From NCBI GenBank assembly GCA_002480565.1, contig DLCK01000061.1:4877-68876 (forward strand): a stretch of DNA of 64,000 nt, given 5' to 3'. The translations under genes and the position numbers were made by a program. Each line of letters begins with the position of its first letter. Position 1 is the first letter of the stretch. Source of the stretch: Phycisphaerales bacterium UBA7800. GTDB lineage: Bacteria > Planctomycetota > Phycisphaerae > Phycisphaerales > Phycisphaeraceae. The notes under the pieces are model-generated. The model saw nothing but the letters and a program-made list of their open reading frames with translations. It was not told the DNA's origin and did no database searches. Of this stretch, positions 33,139 through 41,760 are shown piece by piece.

Positions 33139-34197
33139 ATGAAAAGCACAAATATGATGCCACATTGCAGACTTACATTGTCTGTTTGTTTATTACTGTT
33201 AGTGAGTATTTTTACGGGTTGTGATCGACAACCTCAAGAGGCTCAAGCAAATGTAAAACAGGATCGAAAAGCTCTAGAAATACAAGTCCAATCAGATCAA
33301 GTCTCGGATATGCCTGCAAAGACAGACTTCACGCCATCCCCTCGGCAGGAGAATGAGTTTGTGGAACTCGTTGCTCCAGTTCGTGAGCCGGTACAAGTGG
33401 TTCTGTCCTGCCCAAAGGTTACACAAGCTCCTGAGATCGATGGCCAGGGGAATGATCCTGTTTGGACAAAAGCTCAGGTTATTCAAACACTGGACTTTTC
33501 TTCTCAACGTCCCATTGAAATCACCGCAGTACATGACGGGGTGAATGTTTACATGCGTGTGAAGTACCCTGATCAAGCACCTTCTGTGACGCATAAATCA
33601 TGGGTGTGGGATGCGAAGAATGATTTTTACAAACAGGGATTTGATCGTGAAGATATGTTTGTCATCAAATGGTCTATGCAAGGCAATGACATTGATATGG
33701 CATTGCGTCATGCTAATCCACACACTGCAGATATTTGGTTCTGGAAGGCTTGTCGTACCAATCCCATGGGTTATTGGGATGACAAGCGTCACGAAATGAC
33801 GGCAGAACACGTTCAAAAATCACTTGAGATCAAAAGCGCCAATGGCAGTCATGCACATCTGAGGCGTATCGGTGACAAAGGAAAGCAGGCTTATTCTGAA
33901 GTATTTCCTTCCGAATTTAATACACAGTTTGTGAAACGCTATGTAAACGAGAAGCCTGCTGGCAGTCGTGGTGATGTCTCGGGTAAAGGTGTTTGGAAAG
34001 ACGGCTATTGGACGATCGAAAGCAAACGCCTTCTTCAAACTGGAAACGAAGATGACCTGCAAATGCAACAAGGTGGACAATATCTTTTTGGTGTTGCCTG
34101 CTATGAAATTGCCGGGACTAAAATTGATCTTGCCTATTCACAGCCGTTGTATCGTACCGGTGATGTGTTTGATCGCATCATTCTGGTGATCGAATGA
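33139..34197 (+). CDS. Lipoprotein with ethylbenzene-dehydrogenase-type haem-binding domain
   Basis: 352 residues from the ATG at 33139; earlier in-frame starts (33127, TTG 33100) are possible. The signal peptide ends with a lipobox-like IFTGC. A low-complexity linker follows, then an EB_dh/cytochrome c-552-like beta-sandwich at about 95-350 (PEIDGQGNDPVWTKA, VYMRVKYPD, EDMFVIKWSM, DIWFWKA, KGVWKDGYWTIESKRLL, LFGVACYEI). The family binds haem b between a Met and a Lys in dehydrogenase gamma subunits. No dehydrogenase genes are here. Instead a hybrid histidine kinase begins 21 bases after the stop. Confidence 0.78.
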   Translation: MKSTNMMPHCRLTLSVCLLLLVSIFTGCDRQPQEAQANVKQDRKALEIQVQSDQVSDMPAKTDFTPSPRQENEFVELVAPVREPVQVVLSCPKVTQAPEIDGQGNDPVWTKAQVIQTLDFSSQRPIEITAVHDGVNVYMRVKYPDQAPSVTHKSWVWDAKNDFYKQGFDREDMFVIKWSMQGNDIDMALRHANPHTADIWFWKACRTNPMGYWDDKRHEMTAEHVQKSLEIKSANGSHAHLRRIGDKGKQAYSEVFPSEFNTQFVKRYVNEKPAGSRGDVSGKGVWKDGYWTIESKRLLQTGNEDDLQMQQGGQYLFGVACYEIAGTKIDLAYSQPLYRTGDVFDRIILVIE

Positions 34198-34218
34198 CTC
34201 TGCTAGCAGGATGACCTG

Positions 34219-36207
34219 ATGCTCTCATTTACGCGTATTCAATATATTGCCATCGGATTGCTTCTGATGGTTATGATTGCGCTAAGCACGGTCTGCTTGC
34301 AGACATTCAAACGCATGGATCAGACCATCCGCGAACGTTTGATCCAGCAGCAACAGGTGACAACCATCTTTGGTGATATCGCGTTGGACTTTTCTCAAGC
34401 TCAGTCAGAGTTTATGAATATCCAACTCGGGCATGTTAAAAACGCTGATAAAGTTGTCATGTATTTGGATCATGTTCAAGCCTACATTGATCAGCTTGAA
34501 AATTTTTCTGAAGATCCACAATTTAATGTCCGTAAGGAAATCTCCCTTTTTACTAGGGAAATACGTCGCTTTCGAACAGCATTACATGCATACATTACAG
34601 CGGTTAAGGATGATCCCTCGACGGATTATGTCAAAGAGTCACTGCGACAGGTTGATATTCTCATTGAACAGACGGTTCATAATGCCAAGGCGCGACATCG
34701 TAATCTCGAACAGATGCGACAAAGTACGGTTGGTATTATTCTTCAGGAAGTGGATCAGAGCTACGGCTTTTTGGTAGTCATGATTCTGTTGAGTATCAGC
34801 ATGTGCATTGGTATTGCTGTCTGGCTCACAGGCCGGTTACGAAGCAATGTGGAAGACATTTTGGATGTTACGCGATTATTGGGAGAAGGTAATCTCAGTT
34901 GTCGGCTTTACTCGACGCATCGTGATAGTCTTGGGCAACTGTGTAACGGCATCGACCGGATGGCAGAATATCTGGAGCAATCCGAAAATAAATTACGTGA
35001 GACACTCATTCAGGCTCAGCAAGGTAATCGCATCAAGAGTGAATTTCTGGCGAATATGAGTCATGAAATCCGAACCCCGATGACAGCCATTCTGGGTTTT
35101 ACGGACTTGGTGATTGACGAGACTGACAATCCTTCGAGCCAGGAAAAGCTCAAGGTGATCCAACGCAATGGCCGGTATCTTTTGGAAATTATCAACGACA
35201 TACTTGATATTTCCAAGATCGAAGCCAATCGATTGAACATTGAACAGTTGCATGTGGATCCGTTAGGACTCATACAAGACATCATGCAATTACATGAACA
35301 ACGCTGTGAGGAACGAGGGCTCAAACTGCAATTGGTTTTTGATACTTCGTTGCCAAAGTCTATTCTTACCGATCCAACAAGATTCAAGCAGGTCGTTAAT
35401 AACCTGCTTTCAAACGCAATTAAATTTACTGAAACTGGCACAATCACTATTAAAATTGGGATGATTCAAATGCAGGAACAATGGCAAATGCGGGTCCAGG
35501 TCATTGACACGGGTATCGGAATGGAAAATCGGCAACTTACTAAAGTGTTCGATGCGTTTTCACAGGCGGACGCTTCCACCACACGAAAGTATGGCGGAAC
35601 CGGACTTGGTTTAACCATCTCACGTAAGTTGACTCAACTCTTGGGTGGTGACCTTGTCGCTGAATCCACCATCGACCAAGGCAGTCGATTTACCATGACC
35701 GTGAATCCTGGCCCTCTAACGGGCAATTTTATTACTGCGTCTGAACATCATATCCCAGGGCAAAACGTAAAGAAGACAGTGTCTCCAGATCAGGAGAAAG
35801 TTATGCTCCCGTTGTCGGACTTAAGTATTCTGTTTGTCGAGGATGGCTTGGACAATCAAACGTTGATTAAGCATCTTCTCACCAAAGCGGGAGCTGATGT
35901 GTCGCTTGCAGACAATGGTCAGATCGCCTTGGATACACTCACAGGTGATGATGCGCCTAAGTTTGATGTGATACTTATGGATATGCAAATGCCTGTACTT
36001 GATGGCTATGGAGCGACTGCGAAGCTTCGTGAGTTAGGCTTTGACCTACCTATCATTGCAGTGACCGCCAACGCCATGTCCCATGACAGGGAAAAATGCG
36101 TGCAGGCCGGCTGTACTGACTTTCAACCTAAACCCATCAATCGCGAAAAACTTATCCAAACCATTCTTAAACATGTGAACAAGACACCTTCAACGCCAGC
36201 CTTGTAA
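34219..36207 (+). CDS. Hybrid sensor histidine kinase with receiver domain
   Basis: 662 residues. Helix 1 at about 9-29, a helical periplasmic region at about 30-170, helix 2 at about 181-201, HAMP, then HisKA with His282 in MSHEIRTPM. The ATPase domain has NLLSNAIKFTE, DTGIGM and YGGTGLGLTISRKL. The C-terminal receiver (about 530-650) has FVEDG, the phospho-acceptor Asp588 in ILMDMQMPV, and AVTANAM...PKPI. The periplasmic part looks like a four-helix bundle. It is probably co-transcribed with the haem-type lipoprotein upstream. No output DNA-binding regulator is adjacent. Confidence 0.92.
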   Translation: MLSFTRIQYIAIGLLLMVMIALSTVCLQTFKRMDQTIRERLIQQQQVTTIFGDIALDFSQAQSEFMNIQLGHVKNADKVVMYLDHVQAYIDQLENFSEDPQFNVRKEISLFTREIRRFRTALHAYITAVKDDPSTDYVKESLRQVDILIEQTVHNAKARHRNLEQMRQSTVGIILQEVDQSYGFLVVMILLSISMCIGIAVWLTGRLRSNVEDILDVTRLLGEGNLSCRLYSTHRDSLGQLCNGIDRMAEYLEQSENKLRETLIQAQQGNRIKSEFLANMSHEIRTPMTAILGFTDLVIDETDNPSSQEKLKVIQRNGRYLLEIINDILDISKIEANRLNIEQLHVDPLGLIQDIMQLHEQRCEERGLKLQLVFDTSLPKSILTDPTRFKQVVNNLLSNAIKFTETGTITIKIGMIQMQEQWQMRVQVIDTGIGMENRQLTKVFDAFSQADASTTRKYGGTGLGLTISRKLTQLLGGDLVAESTIDQGSRFTMTVNPGPLTGNFITASEHHIPGQNVKKTVSPDQEKVMLPLSDLSILFVEDGLDNQTLIKHLLTKAGADVSLADNGQIALDTLTGDDAPKFDVILMDMQMPVLDGYGATAKLRELGFDLPIIAVTANAMSHDREKCVQAGCTDFQPKPINREKLIQTILKHVNKTPSTPAL

Positions 36208-36258
36208 TCGATGGCTGAGAAAATCTCGATGCCAAGACATACAAGCAGTACGGATGCA

Positions 36259-37284
36259 TTATGCCAATTGCGTTGGGCTCGCTTGTGGGAATGTGGTTTC
36301 CAACCAGACTGTGTCGCTGTTCATCTTGACTTTGGCACCATCCATCTTTGCAGGAATCAACAAGGTTTCACCTTTGGTGAAACTAGTGCTGCTGCCATCT
36401 TCCATGATGATTTGACCATCACCTTCAACCACCATCCAGACCGCAGGTTGGTCGTAGGGGATTTCCTGTTCGTAGCCCTCACTCATTTTCACGCGCTCAA
36501 GTACAAAGTACTCACATGTTACCAATCGTGTCACCGTCGTGAACATTCCTGCCACATGTGACCGCTTGTCTTCTTCGACATTGCATGGCCCAAAGTCGAT
36601 ACATTCCATCGCCTGTTCAACATGCAACTCACGTCCTTCGCGACCCCAGTCATACACACGGAATGTGGTGTCGCTGGGCGTTTGTACTTCAGCAACCAAC
36701 ACGCCAGCCCCTAGCGCATGACACGTTCCCGATGGCAGATAATGACAGTCACCCGGTTTGACAGGAATCTTGATCATCAACTCTTCAACGTTGCCATCCT
36801 CAATCGCTTTGCGATATTGATCCGGCGTGACGCCTTCTTTGATACCTTTGAAAATGCAACCCTCAGCCGTCGCTTCGACCACATACCAACACTCGCTTTT
36901 GAGAAACGCATCATCATGAGCATCTGCATAGGCTTGACTGGGATGAACCTGCACAGACAGATGTTCATTGGCATCGAGGAATTTGACCAGCAGGGGGAAG
37001 TTCCCATCGTCAGTCAAAGGCAGGTCGCCGATGAGGTCTTTGCCAAATTGCTCGATGAGTTCGTGCAGAGTTTTGCCAGCCAGGGGGCCGTTGTTGACCA
37101 CGGAACGTTCCGAACCACCGCCACCACCGCTGACACTGGTCGTCGAAAGGTCCACCAGTTCCCAGCTTTCGCCGATTTTTGTATTCGCATCGCCAGGTAG
37201 TGTGCGGCCGATTTTCTCCAAGGTGCGACCACCCCAGACTTTTTCCTTGTAAATCGGTGAGAACTTCAATGGATACAACGACAT
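36259..37284 (-). CDS. manA: Mannose-6-phosphate isomerase, class I
   Basis: 341 residues from the ATG at 37284 (GGGAG upstream; the ATG two codons earlier is less likely). Cupin metalloenzyme motifs: YKEKVWGGRTLEK, EHLSVQVHPSQAYA (zinc ligands), ECWYVVEATAEGCIFKG, and HYLPSGTCHALGAGVLVAEV. Interconverts mannose-6-phosphate and fructose-6-phosphate, linking mannose use or GDP-mannose synthesis to glycolysis. Convergent with the histidine kinase gene. Confidence 0.93.
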   Translation of the reverse strand: MSLYPLKFSPIYKEKVWGGRTLEKIGRTLPGDANTKIGESWELVDLSTTSVSGGGGGSERSVVNNGPLAGKTLHELIEQFGKDLIGDLPLTDDGNFPLLVKFLDANEHLSVQVHPSQAYADAHDDAFLKSECWYVVEATAEGCIFKGIKEGVTPDQYRKAIEDGNVEELMIKIPVKPGDCHYLPSGTCHALGAGVLVAEVQTPSDTTFRVYDWGREGRELHVEQAMECIDFGPCNVEEDKRSHVAGMFTTVTRLVTCEYFVLERVKMSEGYEQEIPYDQPAVWMVVEGDGQIIMEDGSSTSFTKGETLLIPAKMDGAKVKMNSDTVWLETTFPQASPTQLA

Positions 37285-37449
37285 GTGCAAACTCCCGAGG
37301 TTTTGGGTTCAAATTCAGTCATATCAACCGGTTGACGGCAGATCATGTTACTCATTCTACCAGTCCCTGCCAGTAGTTCGAATTTCATTGGTTTGGAGCT
37401 TGACAAAGGAATGATGATCCAATAAATTACCTGACTCAAACGAATCGAT

Positions 37450-37524
37450 GGTGGCCATAGCTCAGTTGGTTAGAGCACCTGGTTGTGATCCAGGGGGTCG
37501 GGGGTTCGAGTCCCCTTGGCCACC
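37450..37524 (+). tRNA. tRNA-His (GTG)
   Basis: A complete cloverleaf: acceptor stem GTGGCCA/TGGCCAC, D-arm AGCTCAGTTGGTTAGAGC, anticodon loop TTGTGAT, T-arm GGGGGTTCGAGTCCCCT. An extra G at 37450 faces the discriminator C, the identity mark of tRNA-His. CCA is not encoded. A tyrosine recombinase gene starts 134 bases downstream, so the 3' end is a likely attachment site. Confidence 0.97.
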
Positions 37525-37539
37525 CTTTGATAAATGAAG

Positions 37540-37574
37540 AAATACCATGCACTTACGTGTGTGGTATTTTTTTT
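37540..37574 (+). terminator. Terminator of tRNA-His
   Basis: AAATACCATGCAC and GTGTGTGGTATTT form an imperfect stem with a TTAC loop, followed by a T-rich tract. It begins 15 bases past the tRNA. Confidence 0.7.
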
Positions 37575-37658
37575 ATTTTTCCCCTCTTAACAAGCTGTTT
37601 CGTCAAGTATCCTATGCATTGGCCCGATAGCTCCAATAAGCTTTACCGGGGATGCTTA

Positions 37659-38534
37659 ATGATTCTTGAAACATACCGAAATAGTCTTTCAATTCGTAAT
37701 TATCAACCAGCTTCATTGCTGAGAAATATCCAGTTGGCTAAGCGTTTTTTGCAGGATATTGAGGATATTCACGCAATCGATACCGAAGCAGTAGAAGACT
37801 ACCTCATCGCACTGATGCAGGGCGGGCGATCCATCAAAACCGTCATGAATCACAGGGCTGCAATCAAAATCTTTTGTGATTTCCTCACAAGCAGGGGAAT
37901 CATTGACGAAAACCCGGTCTTACGTATCCGCACAATGGACATGCCCGAGGAAGTCCCAGTCTGTTTGACCGAAGATGAAGTCTTACTGGCCTACGACATT
38001 GCCAGACGTGAGGACATGCTCTGTGAAGTGACGATGGCACTGAATACCGGTTTGAGAATGGAAGAGCTTAGACGCTTGAAATGGGTTGATGTTGAAATTG
38101 ACCGTAAGCAATTGATCGTGAAAAAAGCCAAAGGCAAAAGACCACGGACTGTCCCCTTGAATCAGGCACTTAGAACCGCACTCACACAACAGAATGAACG
38201 CTTTGGCTCATTGGAGTTTGTGTTCCCCGGCGGTGAGATCGGCGGCTATCTCAAATCTCATTGGAACCAACCGACCTTGCGGGGTTTGAACTGGTGGAGC
38301 AAGCGTTCAATTCGTTGCTTGCAAAGAGAAATTCCAACGCTTATGAATCTCCCTACAGGGCGGACAGGGCGTGGTTGGCATGCACTGCGTCATACGTTTG
38401 CTACCAGAGCAATTAAAGCCGGTATCGATGTGGTCACCCTCAGAGATTGGATGGGGCATCGGAAGATGGAAACCACACTGCGATATGTTCATGTGGCAAG
38501 GCATTATGATGATCGGATTGAGCTACTCACATGA
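37659..38534 (+). CDS. Tyrosine-type site-specific recombinase/integrase
   Basis: 291 residues from the ATG at 37659 (GGGGA upstream); the open frame extends back into the tRNA and gives no credible alternative. N-terminal SAM-like core-binding domain at about 1-85. Catalytic domain: NTGLRMEELRRL with the first Arg, a Lys in the beta-hairpin VKKAKGKR, HALRHTFATRAI (H-x-x-R), WMGHRKMETT and the nucleophile in LRYVHVA. All catalytic residues are present, so it is probably active. Its place directly after tRNA-His marks the boundary of the accessory region. Confidence 0.92.
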   Translation: MILETYRNSLSIRNYQPASLLRNIQLAKRFLQDIEDIHAIDTEAVEDYLIALMQGGRSIKTVMNHRAAIKIFCDFLTSRGIIDENPVLRIRTMDMPEEVPVCLTEDEVLLAYDIARREDMLCEVTMALNTGLRMEELRRLKWVDVEIDRKQLIVKKAKGKRPRTVPLNQALRTALTQQNERFGSLEFVFPGGEIGGYLKSHWNQPTLRGLNWWSKRSIRCLQREIPTLMNLPTGRTGRGWHALRHTFATRAIKAGIDVVTLRDWMGHRKMETTLRYVHVARHYDDRIELLT

Positions 38535-38546
38535 GTTGGTTTGTGA

Positions 38547-39727
38547 TTATTCTGATATTTTTTCATATATTATGTTTTTTCTATAGAGCATGTCCACTAG
38601 CATTAAAGTTTCAACCCACTGAAGTGATGCTTTGGGGTATATAGTAATCATGTCTGTGTTTTGTGATGATGTGTAAAATAAACCTAGACCATCGTTGCCG
38701 ATTTTGAATGTTATGTTTTTGAGTGATAGTTTGTTGCTTTTGTGAATTTTTACATCCATGTCGTAAAGTGTGGACGTGATTATATGCATCTGTTTTTCTG
38801 TTGCTAGTTTCTTATTTAGTTCTAATACTATTTCAACACCTGTTGGGTAGTTGATAAATATTTTTCTAAGTATTGGTTCTATTTTTTCGATAATTGTGTG
38901 GAATATCTGAGGTGTTGATTTTATATACATATATTGGGGGGTCTGCTCTTGTGTTGTGCGTATACTAATTCCGGTTGTGTTTATTGTGTCTGTGATGCCT
39001 GATCTGCAATAATTGATGTTGTTTTCTTTGTAATAGCTTTCGATGATGTCTAATGTCTGTGGGATATTTTTATTTATATTTGGATTGCGGTCACATATAG
39101 GTATTATTATTTCGTGTATAAGTTCTAGGCGGTTGGTGAAACTTGATGATTTATTAGTTATTTTCTTGAGTTCGATATTTTCTTTTCTTAATTCATTAAT
39201 TTCCAATAATGTTTGTTGTGTTGTGGCGGCATTGGAACGTATCCATCCGATTGCTGGGTATGTTTTAATTGTCTTGTTGATACTTAAAGAAACCAAGCCA
39301 GGTAGTTCGTCTGCTTTGCTCCAAAATTTAACTAATTTCCCATCCTGTACTTTGTTTTTGAATGCTTCTAACTTTTGTGATAATTCAGGGTCTTGGTCTG
39401 TTTTTCCTTGCGGTATTGATAAGGGGTCGCTGTGGATGAGAGCTACGGTTTTAATGCCTTTGCTTTTAGCGTATTCGTACTCTTGTTCGGTATAGCTAAT
39501 TCCCTGATTAGTTGTTGTTCCATATCTTCCTCCGATTATTAAAAGATAATAGTCGCTGTCGTCAATTATTTTTTTTATAAACGCAAATTGCTCTTCGTCA
39601 ATTGCTGGGAAGAGTTCCATTCCTGCTGGTATACAATCCATTTCTAGGAGCGTCTGTAATACTTTTTTCGTTCGTCTTTTAGGTCGGCATATGTTGAACT
39701 TATGAATACTTGATATCTTTTGTTCAT
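38547..39727 (-). CDS. DUF4062-domain protein, frameshifted near its start
   Basis: The ATG at 39727 opens MNKRYQVFISSTYADLKDER, the classic DUF4062 beginning, but the frame hits a stop after about 27 codons. A second frame picks up at MDCIPAGMELFPAIDEEQF (39641) and runs to 38547 for 364 residues. Adding one base to the A6 run (T6 at 39663-39668 on the plus strand) joins them exactly into about 393 residues. DUF4062 is a TIR/deoxyribosyltransferase-like fold found with varied effector domains, often in defence-type loci. The C-terminal about 200 residues are unrecognised. The gene is much more AT-rich than its neighbours, suggesting transfer. The break may be a sequencing indel. Confidence 0.75.
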
Positions 39728-39740
39728 TGTGATTGTTCTC

Positions 39741-40320
39741 TTATTTAACTTTTATAGTAAATATAATGATGCCTCGTTGATTGGTTTCTTGAAAGCCGAT
39801 CGTAAAGTCTCCTGAGATTGCTTTGTTCAATTTGTACTTTGCTGTGATTCGCTCGCTTTGCCCCTTGTCAAGAGAGAGATATAGTTTTGTGCTTGTATTG
39901 GGTGTTGTGTTTTTCGTTGCCAAAACTAATGATTGGGTGTGCTCTGCCTGTCCATCTTTCATTGCCGTAGTTTTGTACTTTGTAATTGACAATCACTTCT
40001 TGTTTTTGCTGGCCAATGGCATTGTTGTCTATCTGAACACTTTCCAAGTAATAGGCGTGTTGGCCTAGTCTTCTCATTGGTGGTGTGATTCTTTCTATTG
40101 TTATGCCTTTAGACTGTTCTGGCTGAGTGTTGTGAGTCACTGAGTTAGTAGGGCGTGTGATGCTGTTTTTGCCTTCAAGCTGATCGACCCTTGCAGTGAG
40201 TTGCATCACCAATTGGCGCAGGGTTTGCACCTCGGATCGGAGTTGCTCTACCTCACTGTCAGCAGCGAGTAGGGGAGTAGCGATAAGGCAAACAGCCAGG
40301 TAAGAAACGAAAGACTTCAT
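39741..40320 (-). CDS. Secreted coiled-coil protein, probably frameshifted
   Basis: The ATG at 40320 follows GGAGG. A signal peptide (MKSFVSYLAVCLIATPLLA) precedes a coiled coil (about 21-50) and a beta-type region. Frame 1 ends at 39868 (150 residues). An overlapping frame, open from 39992 to 39741, encodes a convincingly beta-rich continuation (TKLYLSLDKGQ, ITAKYKL, GDFTIGF, GIIIFTIKVK). Skipping one A at 39957-39959 fuses them into about 193 residues ending 13 bases before the DUF4062 start. Whether the frame-1 end is natural is uncertain. No family known. Confidence 0.5.
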
Positions 40321-40444
40321 TGAACCTCCACGGAATGAGAACGAGTTACTTGTGTCGTTATCTTAACTGTCTCGCGGCAATATGAAAGCCTTGTTTTTAT
40401 GGTCTTTAGTAGGCTAGCCTGTTTTAAAGGCTCGATTGCTTGGG

Positions 40445-40867
40445 CTATGATGTCCCCAACACGTATTCCCTTTTTCCGGAGGTTCTCATGGTTTGGCTTA
40501 TTCTGGTTTGTATTGTGATTTTCATCATTGGCGTTGCTCTCAAGACTGTAGAAGCCAAGCAGACTGGACAGCGTAAGGAGCCGTTGGTGTCGATGTTTCG
40601 GTTGGCTATGGCTGCATCGAATTGAAGAATGCCCGAGAGGTTCCAGTCAATGCCCAAGCGTCGAGTCAGTGAACGACTCAATTCAATGAACTGAACCTCA
40701 ACCACATACTGACCCTCAGCAGCAAGCAAGGCATTGAACATCAATTCAATTCGACGCATGCCTTCGACGGTAATCAACTCTTGTACGCTGGAGTACGATT
40801 TTCCAGAGCCCGGAAGTCCGTCCCAAATCTCTATCCCTGTTTTAATGCTTATGTCGCGTTTTCCCAT
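40445..40867 (-). pseudogene. Zot-like N-terminus fused to secretin-like fragment
   Basis: From the ATG at 40867, three bases after the upstream stop codon, the first about 27 residues carry TGIEIWDGLPGSGKSYS, a Walker A start like the inovirus morphogenesis ATPase pI/Zot. The protein then switches to LITVEGMRRIELMFNAL and YVVEVQFIELSRSL, followed by LTRRLGIDW. That order and spacing resemble the N-domain region of a phage pIV or type II secretin. About 85 residues on, the frame continues with a sequence that looks non-coding. I read this as an internal deletion joining two adjacent phage genes in frame. Both identities are motif-level inferences. Confidence 0.55.
40488..40625 (+). CDS. Small single-helix membrane protein, antisense to the Zot/secretin fusion
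   Basis: 45 residues with an excellent ribosome site (CCGGAGG, 6 bases before ATG). One membrane helix (MVWLILVCIVIFIIGVAL) and a basic tail. Its 3' half overlaps the opposite-strand fusion gene. It could be a small host protein, a phage-coat-like remnant or chance. The translation signal is the main support. Confidence 0.4.
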   Translation: MVWLILVCIVIFIIGVALKTVEAKQTGQRKEPLVSMFRLAMAASN

Positions 40868-40869
40868 GT

Positions 40870-41145
40870 TTAACCGTCCACCCCAGGAATCCAACCGATG
40901 ACATGTCGAGTGATCCTGATTCCCGCTTTGATCACGAATGCAGCCAAAAGGATTGTCAGGCACTCGTTAAACGGTATAGCCTGATTGACGAAGGCGTAAC
41001 TGTCTTTGAAAGTGTTCAGGACGGCGACGATATCAAAACGGTTATCTGTGATAAAACCGTTGAGGATCGAATCAACGACATACATGACCCGATCGATGAT
41101 CCAGTCGTATATCCAAATCAACGCTTCGATCAACCAGTTGACCAT
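40870..41145 (-). CDS. Small membrane protein, inovirus minor-coat (pVI)-like
   Basis: 91 residues with an N-terminal amphipathic/membrane helix and a C-terminal helix ending IKAGIRITRHVIGWIPGVDG. A C-terminal basic helix ending in GWIPG is typical of inovirus G6P-like minor coat proteins. It sits in a tight operon: 3 bases after the upstream stop and 2 bases before the Zot-like ATG. The order (attachment-like, pVI-like, Zot-like, secretin-like) is that of filamentous phage structural modules. Confidence 0.6.
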   Translation of the reverse strand: MVNWLIEALIWIYDWIIDRVMYVVDSILNGFITDNRFDIVAVLNTFKDSYAFVNQAIPFNECLTILLAAFVIKAGIRITRHVIGWIPGVDG

Positions 41146-41148
41146 GAC

Positions 41149-41478
41149 TTACAAATTCCTGAGCGTGTCTAATACATGACCGATTCCCCAAACGCCCACT
41201 AAGCCAGAGAGCAGGCCACGCACAATAAGACGTATGCTGTTGATCCATGAAAACACAGGATTGCTTATGTCCCATGTCCGTTTATCAATTGGAATTTGCT
41301 GGCTGTAATATGAACCGTCAGGCATGGGGAAGCTAAGCGTAAAATCCAACACGGAGTTAGAGCCATTCCACGCAAGGCCGCTATCGTCAACCAAATCATT
41401 CAAACGGTTTTGAAGTCCCGTCATGTCACTGGTTTCACCAAGTGGTGTGCCGTATATACAAGTAGATAATGCAATCAA
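41149..41478 (-). CDS. Membrane-anchored protein, possible inovirus adsorption (pIII)-like
   Basis: 109 residues. The middle has DFTLSFPMPDGSYYSQQIPI; a C-terminal helix (about 80-103) and a short charged tail follow, a layout used by inovirus tip proteins anchored by their C-terminus. The N-terminal half is shortened relative to full pIII. The ATG overlaps the stop of the next upstream gene (ATGA). Assignment rests on layout and position, not on a clear motif. Confidence 0.5.
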   Translation of the reverse strand: MIALSTCIYGTPLGETSDMTGLQNRLNDLVDDSGLAWNGSNSVLDFTLSFPMPDGSYYSQQIPIDKRTWDISNPVFSWINSIRLIVRGLLSGLVGVWGIGHVLDTLRNL

Positions 41479-41717
41479 GCGGTTCGGTTGGAACGTCTGA
41501 GAATTGCTTCTTCGTATAAAGGTTTGATCAGGTAACGATAATCGCCTGCAAAGCCTTGTCGTTTGAGTGCATCGACTGCAGCATCAATCCCATATTCAGC
41601 AAGCAATGCTTCAAGAACACAGCTTGAATCGTTTCGAGATGGATCATCACTATGCCATTGGCCGGAGTTTACGTGATCGTCAATGACCTTATTGATGATT
41701 GGTTTAAATCGTTTCAT
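41475..41717 (-). CDS. Small soluble protein of unknown function in the phage-like operon
   Basis: 80 residues from the ATG at 41717 (GGAGCGA upstream). Charged, no membrane helix (VIDDHVNSGQWHSDD, LLAEYGIDAAVDALKRQG). Its stop overlaps the start of the next gene by four bases. Its place at the head of the module fits a small phage regulatory or DNA-binding protein, but no motif confirms it. Confidence 0.5.
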   Translation of the reverse strand: MKRFKPIINKVIDDHVNSGQWHSDDPSRNDSSCVLEALLAEYGIDAAVDALKRQGFAGDYRYLIKPLYEEAILRRSNRTA

Positions 41718-41760
41718 GCTTATTTCGCTCCACTTAGAAAATTTTGTGTCGATTCCATCA

